In this document: positions 52,801 through 57,889 of the stretch, piece after piece | How positions within the stretch are numbered: position 1 is the stretch's first letter | How the letters are laid out: each line of letters begins with the position of its first letter | Notes under the pieces: generated by a model | Seen by the model: the letters and a program-made list of their open reading frames with translations, nothing else | Database searches by the model: none | What the model was told of the DNA's origin: nothing | Program-made: the position numbers and the translations under genes | Assembly: GCA_005406025.1 (NCBI GenBank) | Contig: BGZK01000754.1 | Coordinates: 229,725 to 293,724 of the forward strand | From: Eumeta japonica | Taxonomy: Eukaryota; Arthropoda; Insecta; Lepidoptera; Psychidae | Length of the DNA stretch: 64,000 nt | Reading direction: 5' to 3'

Positions 52801-53106
52801 AATTTAAAGTACACAATTTATACAAATATATAATCTATCTAATTTGTAGACTAAAACTCTAATTAACGGCGGACTTGGGAGTTTAATACAAATAACTTAT
52901 TTGTTATTCGTGAATTGTTGTTGATGTTTGTCAACTCCACAATCAATACTGCTTAGCGTTCAGTAAAAAGCATTGTACAACAGATATCAACTTACGCGAC
53001 GGCCTGAACTTGGAGACGTCCGCGCCACACTTCTCCCTGTTGTAGAGCAATCTCTTGCACATCCGCCATGGCCCGAAGTAGCCGTGGTCGTAGTTCGGAT
53101 TCTCGG
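17011..53106 (-). CDS. Claudin/PMP22/CACNG-like four-pass membrane protein with PDZ ligand (partial gene, 5 exons)
   Basis: Five minus-strand exons with GT-AG borders join in frame (phases 1,1,1,0,1) to give about 260 residues, N-terminus missing. Order of features: a first extracellular loop with G-P-W-R-M-C and a second Cys ten residues later (the W/C...C signature of the claudin/TARP superfamily, normally GLW...C...C); TM2 (AVYISGVVAVVGVTALGVLC...); a short basic cytoplasmic loop (ASRERVAVNYP); TM3; a short second extracellular loop with GDDRGFVIRRAEAFYVQ; TM4 (IVCIVINAALFIMSLYDVLL); and a polar Ser/Thr/Gly-rich tail ending HSTEV, a class I PDZ-binding motif. Family members act as AMPA-receptor or calcium-channel auxiliary subunits (TARPs) or in septate/tight junctions; which applies here is not shown. 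The first exon, with TM1, was not found in 53107-64000. Introns are long, one about 29 kb, as is usual for neuronal adhesion/channel-accessory genes. Confidence 0.85.
17320..17640. repeat. Lepidopteran Helitron-like interspersed repeat
   Basis: The left part is the 'CCGTTATAACTATTGACC' type sequence. The right part runs GAGGACCAGGATTGC...CACGCCGGCGAGGCCGCGAGC and ends GAAGCTAGTTG. The 'GCGGGCGGAAGCTAGT' end and the run of 'GATC...ATCGGGACC'-like short words match the family also seen at 27.1, 34.6, 41.5, 50.4, 51.7 and 53.8 kb. CTAG-type ends fit non-autonomous Helitrons (Lep1-like), by recall. Confidence 0.5.
18428..18575 (-). CDS. Tetraspan gene, exon encoding TM4 and start of tail
   Basis: A 148-nt exon, phase 0 to 1. 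Acceptor GCCTGTATTTCAG. It encodes TM4 (IVCIVINAALFIMSLYDVLL) followed by ARRDGGDPTAPAGAPRSTTI and NNPGFKDGR. Two donors are possible: CGCG|GTTTGT (used for these coordinates) or, four bases further, GTTT|GTGTTG (exon end 18424). Each has a matching acceptor in the next exon, so the junction is ambiguous by a few residues. Confidence 0.82.
18576..21090. other. Intron sequence, no element identified
   Basis: Intron of the tetraspan gene. A GC-richer stretch at 18950-19120 and short open frames on either strand show no splice context or motifs. Confidence 0.4.
21095..21630 (+). pseudogene. Mariner-family transposase relic
   Basis: The plus strand reads, with small frame breaks, VLDEGKTVTAAWYTEECLPR then VIEAINKQRPNSTFDT, a stop replacing the usual Trp, LLHQDNASVHRAGKTMDYL with the second catalytic Asp, and IKSLGHHHYSFDFGSC, a decayed 'HPPYSPDLAPCD' block carrying the third Asp. 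Spacing fits a DD34D mariner. The N-terminal HTH half is missing. A C-terminal remnant (LLRLYAARFQRDAGAMCSLV) reaches about 21600. Confidence 0.75.
21640..22095. other. Intron, AT-rich, no element identified
   Basis: No gene or clear transposon. A GC-richer segment at about 21960-22055 is unexplained. Confidence 0.4.
22098..22260 (+). repeat. Interspersed repeat, 'TTTTAGGGTTCYGTA' family
   Basis: Starts TTTTAGGGTTCTGTACCTCC and continues with a 'GTCTGGTTGTTCGTCTGCC' block, the pattern of a common lepidopteran repeat. Related copies are at 25551, 61087 and, inverted, near 47170. Confidence 0.5.
23165..23256 (-). CDS. Tetraspan gene, exon encoding end of TM3 and extracellular loop 2
   Basis: A 92-nt exon, phase 1 to 0. 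Acceptor TTTTTTCAATTCCAG; donor TACAG|GTAATT. It completes TM3 (LLSIASAGLFAV) and adds the polar segment QGDDRGFVIRRAEAFYVQ, the second outer loop. It is only about 520 bases downstream of the previous exon. Confidence 0.88.
23777..23941 (-). CDS. Tetraspan gene, exon encoding TM2 and start of TM3
   Basis: A 165-nt exon, phase 1 to 1. Acceptor CGTTTTTCCAG; donor GCCA|GTAAGT. Very hydrophobic: TM2 about residues 2-30, then RERVAVNYPT, then the beginning of TM3 (LLMIKLALALLA). GC-rich relative to its flanks. Confidence 0.88.
24112..24900 (-). pseudogene. Mariner-family element, decayed, with microsatellite insertion
   Basis: A terminal repeat TTAGGTCGGGAAAGACG lies at about 24114. Next comes a (TA)n run (24137-24168), then the transposase on the minus strand in broken frames: TEENLNNRVLICDSLLKRND, GVEKWITYDKIVRKRSW, SKGEQAPRTKEKPAL. 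It includes the 'TGVEKWI.YDN..R..SW' catalytic block with the usual first Asp region. The 5' portion (about 24700-24900) resembles the start of the copy at 61573 (the 'CTGTCCACC' leader, 'KKKGKNATQA' coding), so both belong to one family. Stops and frameshifts throughout. Confidence 0.75.
24137..24168. repeat. (TA)n microsatellite inside mariner relic
   Basis: Pure TA run flanked by inverted ACGTTTTTTCGTA / TACGAAAAAACGT segments (24127-24202). Confidence 0.9.
24810..25320. repeat. Tandem duplication of mariner 5' end, period about 270 bp
   Basis: The block from about 24810 (CGCATTTTTCCC...ATGGCGGAGCACC...ATGGTATCAAAACTAGCTAA) recurs from about 25079 (CGCAGTTCTCCC...ATGGCGGGACACT...ATGGTATGAAAACTAGCC) with moderate divergence. 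It covers the transposon leader and part of its first codons. Confidence 0.65.
25551..25760 (+). repeat. Interspersed repeat, 'GGTTCYGAGCC' family
   Basis: TTTTTACGGTTCTGAGCC through TCCGTCCTTATGTCACA, CTCAAAACTACGAGATG and GTAAGCCACTACTTAGTTT aligns by eye with 61087-61270 in the same order. Confidence 0.6.
25765..27060. other. Intron, mostly unassigned
   Basis: Contains an imperfect inverted repeat at about 26205-26295 (TTTTTATCTGTA on both arms) and no recognised gene. Confidence 0.4.
27065..27240 (+). repeat. Helitron-like interspersed repeat copy
   Basis: ACTAGCTCTCGCCAGCGG...TCACTCGCGTGAATATAG followed by GCGGTCCAGACCTCGCTCTC and CCCATCCCGTACTCATTCCG. Same word order as the copies at 41.47 and 50.41 kb. 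Confidence 0.55.
27369..27445. repeat. (TA)n microsatellite, 38 units
   Basis: Pure TA run immediately left of the foldback element at 27454. Confidence 0.95.
27454..27716. mobile_element. Foldback MITE, nearly a full-length palindrome
   Basis: Arms of about 123 bases are inverted copies over nearly their whole length. The left outer end AGAGTAGAGTAGAGGAAACT mirrors TTTCTCTACTCTACTCTC at the right; GGGCCACGTCTGGCATTTG mirrors AATGCCTGACGTGGCCC; TGGCAACTC and GAGTTGCCA close on a 15-base loop (27579-27593). No coding capacity. A transcript would form a long hairpin. Confidence 0.88.
27720..30136. other. Intron sequence, no confident feature
   Basis: Short open frames lack support. A 60-bp piece at about 29334-29393 is bounded by a TTGCAG acceptor-like and a GTAAGT donor-like motif and is open, but no partner in matching phase was found. 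Confidence 0.4.
30137..30262 (+). CDS. Plus-strand internal exon inside the tetraspan gene's large intron
   Basis: Very clean splice context: a run of about 13 T then CAAACAG before 30137, and GTGCAG|GTAATT after 30262. GC-rich, 126 nt (a multiple of three), phase 2 at both ends. Only that phase is open through the exon: C-RVGGPDQNELAAEAGSE, ASPRVLSAYSHLAPRPK, INETTC-(R). No domain is recognised; it is polar and probably disordered or linker. An opposite-strand frame (MVRDDYKRIKLADSPPTPPR...) also looks protein-like, but that strand lacks splice sites around it. It could also be a non-coding 5' exon of the gene starting at 43157. Position and orientation put it nested in the roughly 29-kb intron of the tetraspan gene. 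Confidence 0.6.
30553..30682 (+). CDS. Possible terminal exon following 30137-30262
   Basis: Acceptor TTTTGATTTTACAG ends at 30552. Joined in phase 2 to the exon at 30262 it reads R-AEWSPRWLWLCTTVEASNA, RSSAHKRYLTSNSHIRNPRS, LSS and then TGA (30680-30682), 42 open codons in a GC-richer patch. No motif is recognised. The phase match and length make it plausible. The residue composition (Trp/Arg/Ser-rich) could also be chance. Confidence 0.3.
30690..32530. other. Intron, AT-rich; one probable repeat fragment
   Basis: The segment at about 31440-31500 (AAGCGAACCGAACTTCGTTC then CGACCGGGTGTCCCCGAGAC) looks like a lepidopteran interspersed repeat end. A GC-rich patch at 31910-32080 is unexplained. 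No exon was identified. Confidence 0.35.
32535..32592. repeat. Two adjacent perfect palindromes
   Basis: CTTATTATCTTAATT (32535-32549) and its exact inverse (32552-32566) with a 2-base loop, followed by the 20-bp palindrome AGTTAAATTT/AAATTTAACT. These form strong AT-rich cruciform-prone DNA. Confidence 0.8.
32600..33590. other. Intron, nothing recognised
   Basis: AT-rich sequence with no supported feature. Confidence 0.4.
33591..33640. repeat. (GT)n microsatellite, interrupted
   Basis: About 50 bases of GT with GA and TA interruptions. Confidence 0.92.
34590..34780 (+). repeat. Helitron-like interspersed repeat copy
   Basis: CTGGCTAGATTTTAG...TTTTGCCTACGGCTTTGCTC then GCGTGAACATAGAAACATAG, the same family as 27.07 and 41.47 kb. 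Confidence 0.5.
34785..35160. other. Intron, no gene recognised
   Basis: Sequence becomes GC-richer towards the CpG-rich patch at 35164. Confidence 0.35.
35164..35405. other. CpG-rich island of unknown role
   Basis: A sharp GC-rich patch with many CpG (GCGCGCCGCATATAGGCGGG, CGCGGACGCCGCGACACCGG) in AT-rich intron. Frames are open on both strands (101 codons minus, 108 plus), as expected by chance in GC-rich DNA. It could be a promoter, an untranslated first exon or a young transposon piece. A TATA-like CATATAGGC is present. No splice donor is convincing. Confidence 0.4.
35500..36150. other. Intron, AT-rich, nothing recognised
   Basis: No supported feature. Confidence 0.4.
36155..36465 (-). 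pseudogene. Helitron helicase (PIF1-like) C-terminal fragment
   Basis: The minus strand reads PVELCWACTVHKMQGNIVVH then AVMYFDS, a stop, LFAAG, and after a frameshift AAYVTLSRIESREGLLIEES then DSSKLTKNIL. These are the last conserved motifs of the PIF1-type helicase of Helitron rolling-circle transposons ('aWA.TVHK.QG.t...v', 'G.aYValSR....gL.I'). Upstream helicase motifs are missing; the sequence instead runs into the 120-bp tandem repeat. Confidence 0.8.
36481..37045. repeat. 120-bp tandem repeat, about 4.5 copies
   Basis: The marker CTTGCCAAG recurs with TTGCCA at 36601, 36721, 36841 and 36961, exactly 120 bases apart. Each unit also holds 'CAAACGAGCCCAAACACGAC', 'GGGTTTATCTTGTTTA' and 'CCATCTTCAGACCCTGGATA'. 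The first unit is shorter and more diverged. On the minus strand the unit is 40 codons and partly open (see findings). Confidence 0.92.
37050..37785. other. Intron, AT-rich, nothing recognised
   Basis: No supported feature. Confidence 0.4.
37786..37850. repeat. (TA)n then (GT)n microsatellite
   Basis: About 55 bases of TA followed by a short GT run. Confidence 0.92.
37855..39300. other. Intron with interstitial TTAGG repeat
   Basis: GC-moderate at 38060-38350 but no coding or transposon motif is recognised. It contains the TTAGG run at 38870. Confidence 0.4.
38870..38887. repeat. Interstitial telomere-like (TTAGG)3
   Basis: Three perfect copies of TTAGG, the insect telomeric unit, preceded by GGG and followed by TTATGC. 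Confidence 0.8.
39305..39370 (+). repeat. Fragment of Helitron-like repeat
   Basis: TACTAGTTCTCTGCCTCTGAC then TTTGCTCGCATACAAAACAC resembles the start of the 'ACTAGCTTTTGCCCGCGGC' family. Confidence 0.35.
40136..40720. mobile_element. Possible hAT-type element remnant with GATGTATCGATA-like ends
   Basis: The left end AGTGATGCATCCATTACC and the right end ATATCGATACATCCCCGTC are imperfect inverses. The left 80 bases are rich in 'TATCGG' words. Such ends are frequent in insect hAT non-autonomous elements. An 8-bp target duplication was not convincing. Confidence 0.35.
40725..41464. other. Intron, no gene
   Basis: A GC-rich patch at 41040-41140 with the short palindrome GGGCGTGGGCGCACGCCC is unexplained; the rest is AT-rich. 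Confidence 0.4.
41465..41765 (+). repeat. Helitron-like interspersed repeat, best-preserved copy
   Basis: ATTCTAGCTTTCCGCCCGCA then GCTTCGCCAGCGTGGACATA, then a degenerate run of short words (CGATCT, GTCTCGGTCCCGG, CGATTCCGCTA). It shows the full left-to-right order shared with the copies at 27.07, 50.41 and 51.67 kb. The 87-codon frame across it is not a gene. Confidence 0.6.
42330..42500 (+). promoter_or_regulatory. Promoter/5' UTR-like GC-rich stretch
   Basis: A GC-rich block with purine-rich GAGTGAGAGCGCGG and pyrimidine CTCTCTTCCACTCC words, followed by a purine-rich leader (AAGTGAAGTGAAAAGTT) of the kind common in insect 5' UTRs. It lies 0.7 kb upstream of the signal-peptide exon at 43157 on the same strand. 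The transcription start is not determined. Confidence 0.3.
43157..43406 (+). CDS. First coding exon of a secreted or membrane protein (signal peptide)
   Basis: From ATG 43157 the frame starts MHVRLQLISCLMCFWYVWNM then FLEAVANFKTLQ: a short basic n-region, a hydrophobic core (residues 5-21) and an A-V-A-type cleavage site near residue 26. It continues VVEPDDININSLSKFAITVD, NLLPAATRGGVTQNGGEFHV, GGENNRSLKGN and then a donor AATG|GTAATT (phase 1, exon end 43406). An N-x-S site (NNRS) is present. No family is recognised. The alternative start of a smaller exon is acceptor CATTACAG before 43253, which would drop the signal peptide; the smooth fit of signal plus mature part favours the longer exon. 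It lies inside the tetraspan gene's large intron on the opposite strand, so the gene would be nested or overlapping. Downstream exons were not found with confidence. Confidence 0.5.
43541..43563. repeat. (ATT)n microsatellite
   Basis: About seven ATT units. Confidence 0.85.
44454..44853 (+). repeat. Inverted 0.4-kb repeat, left copy
   Basis: Runs from GTGACGGACCGGGCGCACGC to CTATGCTATTCTCTGACAT. It is nearly the reverse complement, end to end, of 49148-49553, with small indels. The copy itself has no terminal inverted repeats and no long frame. Confidence 0.9.
45044..45091 (+). CDS. Candidate 48-nt microexon of the gene starting at 43157
   Basis: GGGTGCGCAG acceptor-like and TTCAAG|GTACAT donor flank 48 bases, open in phase 1 to 1, which matches the phase at 43406. 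The product would be G-TFPSRTLDIREKSIQ. The polypyrimidine tract is weak. Very tentative. Confidence 0.15.
45320..47000. other. Intron, AT-rich, no gene
   Basis: Short frames only. The end near 46980-47170 belongs to an interspersed repeat. Confidence 0.4.
46985..47170 (-). repeat. Interspersed repeat, 'AGTGTTCCGTA' family, inverted copy
   Basis: On the minus strand it starts TTTTTAGTGTTCCGTATC and shows the 'GATCACTTCG' block and 'CCTATAAAGGATTACTTCG', as in the common lepidopteran repeat also at 22.1, 25.55 and 61.09 kb. A local CTTCGATCTTCGATC duplication is present. Confidence 0.5.
47540..48960 (+). pseudogene. Jockey-type LINE reverse transcriptase, heavily decayed
   Basis: The plus strand reads, with many frame changes: VKELKDIDVTKGPEEDYIPP (upstream RT block), DEWKVANMIPKKGSK (the 'p..WK.A.v.PI.KkG' block), QHGFVQNRSNSTNLL, MNHKLRVEKLVFHGIKSDLW then RYFKSYIINKTQ, FLQGFILGLLLF in place of 'vPQGS.LGPLLF', and, in another frame, LLYADDFKVYHTI, the YADD catalytic box. 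Later pieces (KDLGLAFGYKS, KDVIELVEKRFLKLL) match the RT thumb and tail. Order and spacing fit one element. It lies between the two inverted 0.4-kb repeats. Confidence 0.8.
49148..49553 (-). repeat. Inverted 0.4-kb repeat, right copy
   Basis: Reverse complement of 44454-44853: begins ATGTCAGAAAATAGCATAGC and ends CGTGCGCCCGGTCCGTCAC. The pair flanks 4.3 kb. Confidence 0.9.
49555..50404. other. Intron, AT-rich, nothing recognised
   Basis: No supported feature. Confidence 0.4.
50405..50580 (+). repeat. Helitron-like interspersed repeat copy
   Basis: TTAGCGTACCGCAACTTCGC then CCGCGCGTGGATTTCC and repeated 'GATCACG/CGATTTTAATC' words. Same family as 41.47 kb. Confidence 0.5.
50585..51655. other. 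Intron, no gene
   Basis: Contains a short inverted repeat at about 50939-50969 (TTTTGTTAGATCATTATAAT / ATGATCTAACAAAA). Otherwise unassigned. Confidence 0.4.
51660..51790 (+). repeat. Helitron-like interspersed repeat copy
   Basis: TTTTTGGTCGCGGGTCCGTC then CGCGTGGACGATGAAC and CCCGATCCCGATCACGC words. Confidence 0.5.
51960..52120. other. GC-rich patch of unknown role
   Basis: CpG-rich segment (GCGTGCGCGAGGCGAGACAC) in the tetraspan gene's intron, about 0.9 kb downstream of the exon at 52996-53106. It could be an alternative promoter or a transposon piece. No exon signals are convincing. Confidence 0.3.
52130..52990. other. Intron adjoining the loop-1 exon
   Basis: AT-rich sequence with no element recognised. 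Confidence 0.4.
52996..53106 (-). CDS. Tetraspan gene, exon encoding extracellular loop 1
   Basis: A 111-nt exon, phase 1 to 1. Acceptor TTTACTTGCAG precedes 53106; donor TCGC|GTAAGT follows 52996. It encodes ENPNYDHGYFGPWRMCKRLL then YNREKCGADVSKFRPS, with Trp 13, Cys 16 and Cys 26 of the exon as the presumed loop disulphide signature. The phase requires an upstream exon ending in one codon base. Confidence 0.85.
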
Positions 53107-53504
53107 CTGCAAGTAAACGAAAATTCATCATTACATTATACAGTATGTCATAGACAACTAAGTAAAGTGAATCATCGACAACGCCTAGATTTACAAAATC
53201 TCATTGCTTCAATTGAGAAATCCTCACATAGACCGGTGTCTCGATGTAAATTTGGACTTTAATAAAGTTTTGCTATTCCAGTTTATGTAAACAGGTGTCT
53301 TCTCTGGAAAAACAAGATAAAAATACCATTTTTAACGTAGCTTTATTTAACGGCTTTTCGTAAAATTTTTGCGTTATCTCAAAGTTGGTTGTAAACAACC
53401 AATTGCCAATTGCACTATCTCAAACTAGAGAGGGCACTACGTAAATAAAATAGGTTGATAAATTTTACAGTGTAGCATTATATAATGATCTAAATACTTG
53501 TATT

Positions 53505-53600
53505 ATAATTTCTCACGCCCATTTCTCAGAAGAGTAGGCAGAGACTACAGATTTGCATATAGTTATGATCTTTGCATACCTTTCTTACCTCACGACATCC
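53505..53600 (-). repeat. Interspersed repeat, 'GTCTCTGCCTACCC' family
   Basis: On the minus strand: GTATGCAAAGATCATAAC... TAGTCTCTGCCTACTC... GAGAAATGGGCGTGAGAAAT. It matches 61.39-61.50 kb closely. Confidence 0.7.
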
Positions 53601-53699
53601 ATAAATGTTCTCAAGCAAGCTCATCTGTTCCGGGTGCTTAAAATTTATTTTTTTATTAAATATGTCATCAATTGAGTTTCCATAGGATTTATAATTTAT

Positions 53700-53872
53700 A
53701 TGTCAATATATGCCCCGAGATATAATTCTCGAGACATATAATTGATATAATGAATGATCGAGATGAGAAACTGAATCGGGATCCTGATTATAGACGATAT
53801 CGTCCGAAACGAAATAAAAGGCGAAGAAATTGACTCTGTCCACGCGGGCGGAGTCGCGGCCAAAAGCAAGTG
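53700..53872 (-). repeat. Helitron-like interspersed repeat, inverted copy
   Basis: Ends CCACGCGGGCGGAGTCGCGGC then CAAAAGCAAGT on the plus strand. The interior 'GATTATAGACGATATCG' and 'CGGGATCCTGATTATAG' words match the family in inverse orientation. Confidence 0.6.
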
Positions 53873-54289
53873 GAAAGTACAAAATTAAAGATGAACGAAT
53901 ACAATCAGATGAACGACGACATTTACGAAAATTCTACATTTGATTACCTATATTCATTGCGAGTTTATTATTTAATCGACTTATATATCACGCCAAGAGA
54001 TCAGGTCACAGCTTTCAATACATCTGTACTTACCAGAAGCGACTACGCCGCCATTTTTACAAATATTCCGCAGTTTCGTCGGGTTTCATAACGAGATAGC
54101 TATAGTGAGATCAGGCCATATGTATGTAAGTACGCTTTCACAACATCATCGTACTGTTGTTAATAATATTTTGAAAACTCGTGAAAGGTAGACAGACTGA
54201 CGGGAGTTGTACTGAACACCAAGTATAAAAAGTTTTTCATATCGTTCAAGACACTGTTCGTTATCAGTTGTTGTATGTGGCGCGTAGGG

Positions 54290-54495
54290 CTTAGGCTAGT
54301 CCCATCGTTGGGGGCGGTGAGGGGATAATGACAGTTGTTATCGAAGCTGTATCAACGATGACTTAATGCAGCTTTCGAGGCACAACGCGAGTTGTTTAAT
54401 TTAGTGGCTGAAGTCGCCGATTTACCCGTGATCAGAATGTGAACTCGATACCTCCGATTCGAAGGCGCAGCGCTGACCACTCGGCTACCGCCGCT
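54290..54495 (-). mobile_element. tRNA-derived SINE
   Basis: On the minus strand the head GGCGGTAGCCGAGTGGTCAG (from about 54493) holds a perfect Pol III A box (TAGCCGAGTGG). About 20 bases on there is a TTCGAATCG/GAGTTC B-box-like segment. A non-tRNA body follows (CGGGTAAATCGGCGACTTCA...). The anticodon arm does not fold into a functional tRNA, so this is a SINE head rather than a tRNA gene. Confidence 0.65.
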
Positions 54496-54913
54496 CTTAT
54501 CATTAGTATATATTTATTGACCTCCAATTCCTATTATCAACTTGCATAACACGAATCAGGCTCGACAGAATTCGCTATAGAGGAAATAAGAAAATGAAGT
54601 TTTATAGGACTAACGGTTTTCTCTCATTTACGTACATTTACTGCCATGGAAGTTGAGATCTTATACACAACAAAATTATACTTTTTATTTTAATTATACA
54701 GCAGCAGTAGCAGGCATGGATCCAGGATTTAGCTCAGAGCGAGGAATTTTTTGTATGATAAATTATCTTTCATTAATGCACAGTGCTGTCTAGAAATAAG
54801 TTAAATATCAATAGTGCTCTAACTTTAGACGGATGTAGATAAAAAAGCGCTCAATGCGCTTCGGCCATGGATAAGGGGGGTCGAGGGGCAATCGTACTAC
54901 TGCCACCCTCCCC

Positions 54914-54935
54914 TCCACACACACACACACACACA
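54914..54935. repeat. (CA)n microsatellite
   Basis: About ten CA units in a C-rich context. Confidence 0.9.
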
Positions 54936-54939
54936 GCCT

Positions 54940-55684
54940 CCCCCACTGTAACTACATCTGAGCGGTTACTGTGTGGAAGAACGACCAAATGGTTCGCGGG
55001 TCTCAACTTTCATGGTATTCGGTTGTACCGCCAATTATTACGCTTCACTCTTCCTGAAATCTCGCTAATTCCATTGGCACGCTGCCGGCAAACGCGGCGT
55101 CCGCTAATTGAGCGCTTAACGAGTCCCGGCCGACCTTCGAGTGTGCGATCTTAACAATGCCGATGCAAATACGCCGTTACGCTAACAGACGGCTTACAGC
55201 CGATATCAGATGCCTACAATAATCATTACAATCAGAAGCGATGAGATCAAATGAGAAATGTAACGCGAACATAACGTTTTTAGTATTTGCTTTGATTTCA
55301 TGAGAACGAAAATATACACCAATATGGCTTATAGCATACTGTGATAATATATTTTAGTAAGACAAATATCAAATATTTATACCCGGAACTGAAATTTTAA
55401 GAATATAATGTTATATTGGGACATTTATTACATAAGAAAGCAGAAATTAAATTTGTAAGTTTGTTGACAGCTCATTTAAAAAAAATTAAAATTTTTAATA
55501 TTAACGTCTGGATTTACTATTTATTTATTTATATATATTTATTATTTAACTTTTATAATAATTGATGATATCACTTACATTTTGTAATTTACAAAAATAT
55601 CCATGTACTTTTTATAACGAAAGGGAGTATGCACTGAGAAACAAACATGAGCTCCTAATTATGAACCATAAATTACTTTTTTAG
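54940..55684. other. Spacer upstream of the loop-1 exon, no gene
   Basis: A GC-richer segment to 55180 has an open 95-codon plus frame (54867-55154) that begins in low-complexity C-rich sequence and has no motif. The rest is AT-rich. Confidence 0.4.
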
Positions 55685-55692
55685 GTTAAAGC

Positions 55693-55884
55693 ACAGGTTC
55701 CCAAACTCTTTTGTTTCATAGACCACTTTTAAAATTTTGCTGGTTAATTTCGAAACCAAATTAATTTTCATGCTACCCCACTTACGATTTTGGACCCCCA
55801 TTTTTTATTACGCCCAACGTAGACCCCCGTCGAGTCTCCCGTGGACCCCTTGGGGTCCACCTGGACCACTTTGGGAAATACTGG
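55693..55884. mobile_element. hAT-type MITE, 192 bp, with 8-bp target duplication
   Basis: The left end (A)CAGGTTCCCAAACTC and the right end CCACTTTGGGAAATACTGG are inverse in the core 'TTCCCAAA'. The interior has the familiar 'GACCCCCGT...GTGGACCCCTTGGGGTCCAC' words. GTTAAAGC occurs perfectly on both sides (55685-55692 and 55885-55892), an 8-bp duplication as made by hAT transposases. Confidence 0.88.
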
Positions 55885-55894
55885 GTTAAAGCGT

Positions 55895-57875
55895 ATAGTA
55901 TGAAAACGTATATAATATATTAAAAGATAAAAATACAAAAAACGAGTGAAGTCAGTTCATTCATAATGCGACATTCATGAAAATGACAAACTACCACCAT
56001 TCGGCATCTATAAATGCACATACATTTTCGAAAATCAACTCAAGATCGTCAAAAAATACCATTCGGAAAAAGAAACTCATAATGCTGTTTTATGAGTATT
56101 TGTGAATAAAATTCCACCAACCAAAGTAAACCTTGGACAAACGCTGCGTGTTGCGAGTTAACCGCGCTGATCAGATGATTGACTTAGGTGAACAAACGTG
56201 TTAACACATTAGCGTTGATTAAGAAATGCGCCGTATCCCTTTATGAGTCACAGGAGACCTTAATTGGTGTTAAGACGACTCGTTGTACAATAGAATGACA
56301 GCAGTAACACCTGCCACGTGAACTCGAGCATTTGAAGATTCATAGATTGGAGACGCTTTTGGAAAAAATATCGATCAAAACTTATTATGGCACAGGACTC
56401 ATCTCGACAGACGACACGCCGCACTTGAGTAACGTCTTCACAAGTTTTCTTAATAAACACTTTTCTTTTTGGTCAAAGAATCGACAATATAGCTTCCCGA
56501 AAATATGTTTATAAGTATTGTTTTCATTGCTAATGTTAACATAGATGAACATCAATATATATATATATATATATATATAGGAAGTTTGTAGCTTCTAATA
56601 TAAGCAAATAAAATCTATTTTATTTTATGATCGTCCATCTATGTACAAGTTTTAATGACCTGTTTTTTAAGTAATCTTACCCTCGTAATTTTCCAGTACC
56701 CTCCTATCACCTATATATTTTCAATATTTATCATGATATTAAATGTTGCAAACCAAGTCAAAACTTTCCTATAGTTTATTTTCGTATGTGTAAGTAAGTG
56801 ATAACTTAACTTTTAGCTTTAAACATTCAACTTATTGTATTTCTATGGACTGATAAGAAGTACGATACCAATTAGAATATTAATCGAATCATAATCAAAA
56901 ATATTAATTATAACTTTCGAGTGATACGTGTTCAGTTTTCACCATACGTATTTTTCTTTATAAGCTCACGCCTAATTTCCAAAGAGATGAGACCATTTCA
57001 TATGGTGCAATATTCGCATATCTTTTGTTGCGCTGGCAACCATCAATCGTTTCATGCAACCTCGGCAGTTTTGTGTTCTTGGAATTGGGCCCTTTTTAAT
57101 ATGATGCCAATTTGGTCTACATAAGTTTTGTTAGTGAAACCCTTTGCTAACCCTTCCAACCAAGCCAAGTTTTTAATTAAAAATTAAATAAAATATACAG
57201 AGACACAGGCATATATGTTTAAAGTAAGTAATATCTAACTGTATTCAGTGACATTGTTAGACGCAAAAACCGTTCGACGGATGACCACGTCAACCATGAC
57301 AAAAAAAAAAAAACTCAAAACGTCCTCAAATGCTAATAGACCAAAGAGACGACAATGAGATCGATCTATTAAAAATTGATTAAATAAAAAATTGAACACT
57401 TGATTAACCATCAATGTCCGCTACGGATTACGAACACGACGGGCTGACTCGTTTAGAAAAGGCTGCAGACCGAATGAAATAAATCCATACCTATATACCC
57501 GGTTTTTGTACTTATCAATATCGTCGGTACCTACACAGAGGTTTTCATTCTTACTCTCGCCGTAACGCGGACTGAGGTCGTTGGCAGTGGCCTACAAAAA
57601 AAATCCCATTGTCACGGTGACCGTCTCGGTATCAGATGGCAGATAGGTGAACGTTGCGAGACCTCAAATACCGTTATCCGTGTAAGGTCTTATATATACT
57701 TATATTTATTTATTTTGTAAGATAGTACCTTCGTATTGTTCGCTTGTACAGATTTAAAACGGGACATTGTTGATCCGACGACGTGATAGGGAAGGCTTAA
57801 AGGTAGTCAAAATTGCTTTCAGTGCTTCATGATGAAATTAATGGCTAAGCGTTAAGAGATTTCGAAGTATTTTTG
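55895..57875. other. Spacer, no gene recognised
   Basis: It would contain the first intron of the tetraspan gene if its first exon lies to the right. Holds a (TA)n run at 56555-56579. Open frames at 56260-56514 on both strands are mutual shadows without motifs. Confidence 0.4.
56555..56579. repeat. (TA)n microsatellite
   Basis: Pure TA run of about 24 bases. Confidence 0.9.
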
Positions 57876-57889
57876 CGTGTATTGTGAGA

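Noticed and set aside
54440..54495. tRNA gene on the minus strand
   Set aside because: The A box is perfect, but the anticodon arm lacks the invariant T before and a purine after the anticodon, no acceptor stem closes, and a SINE-like body follows.
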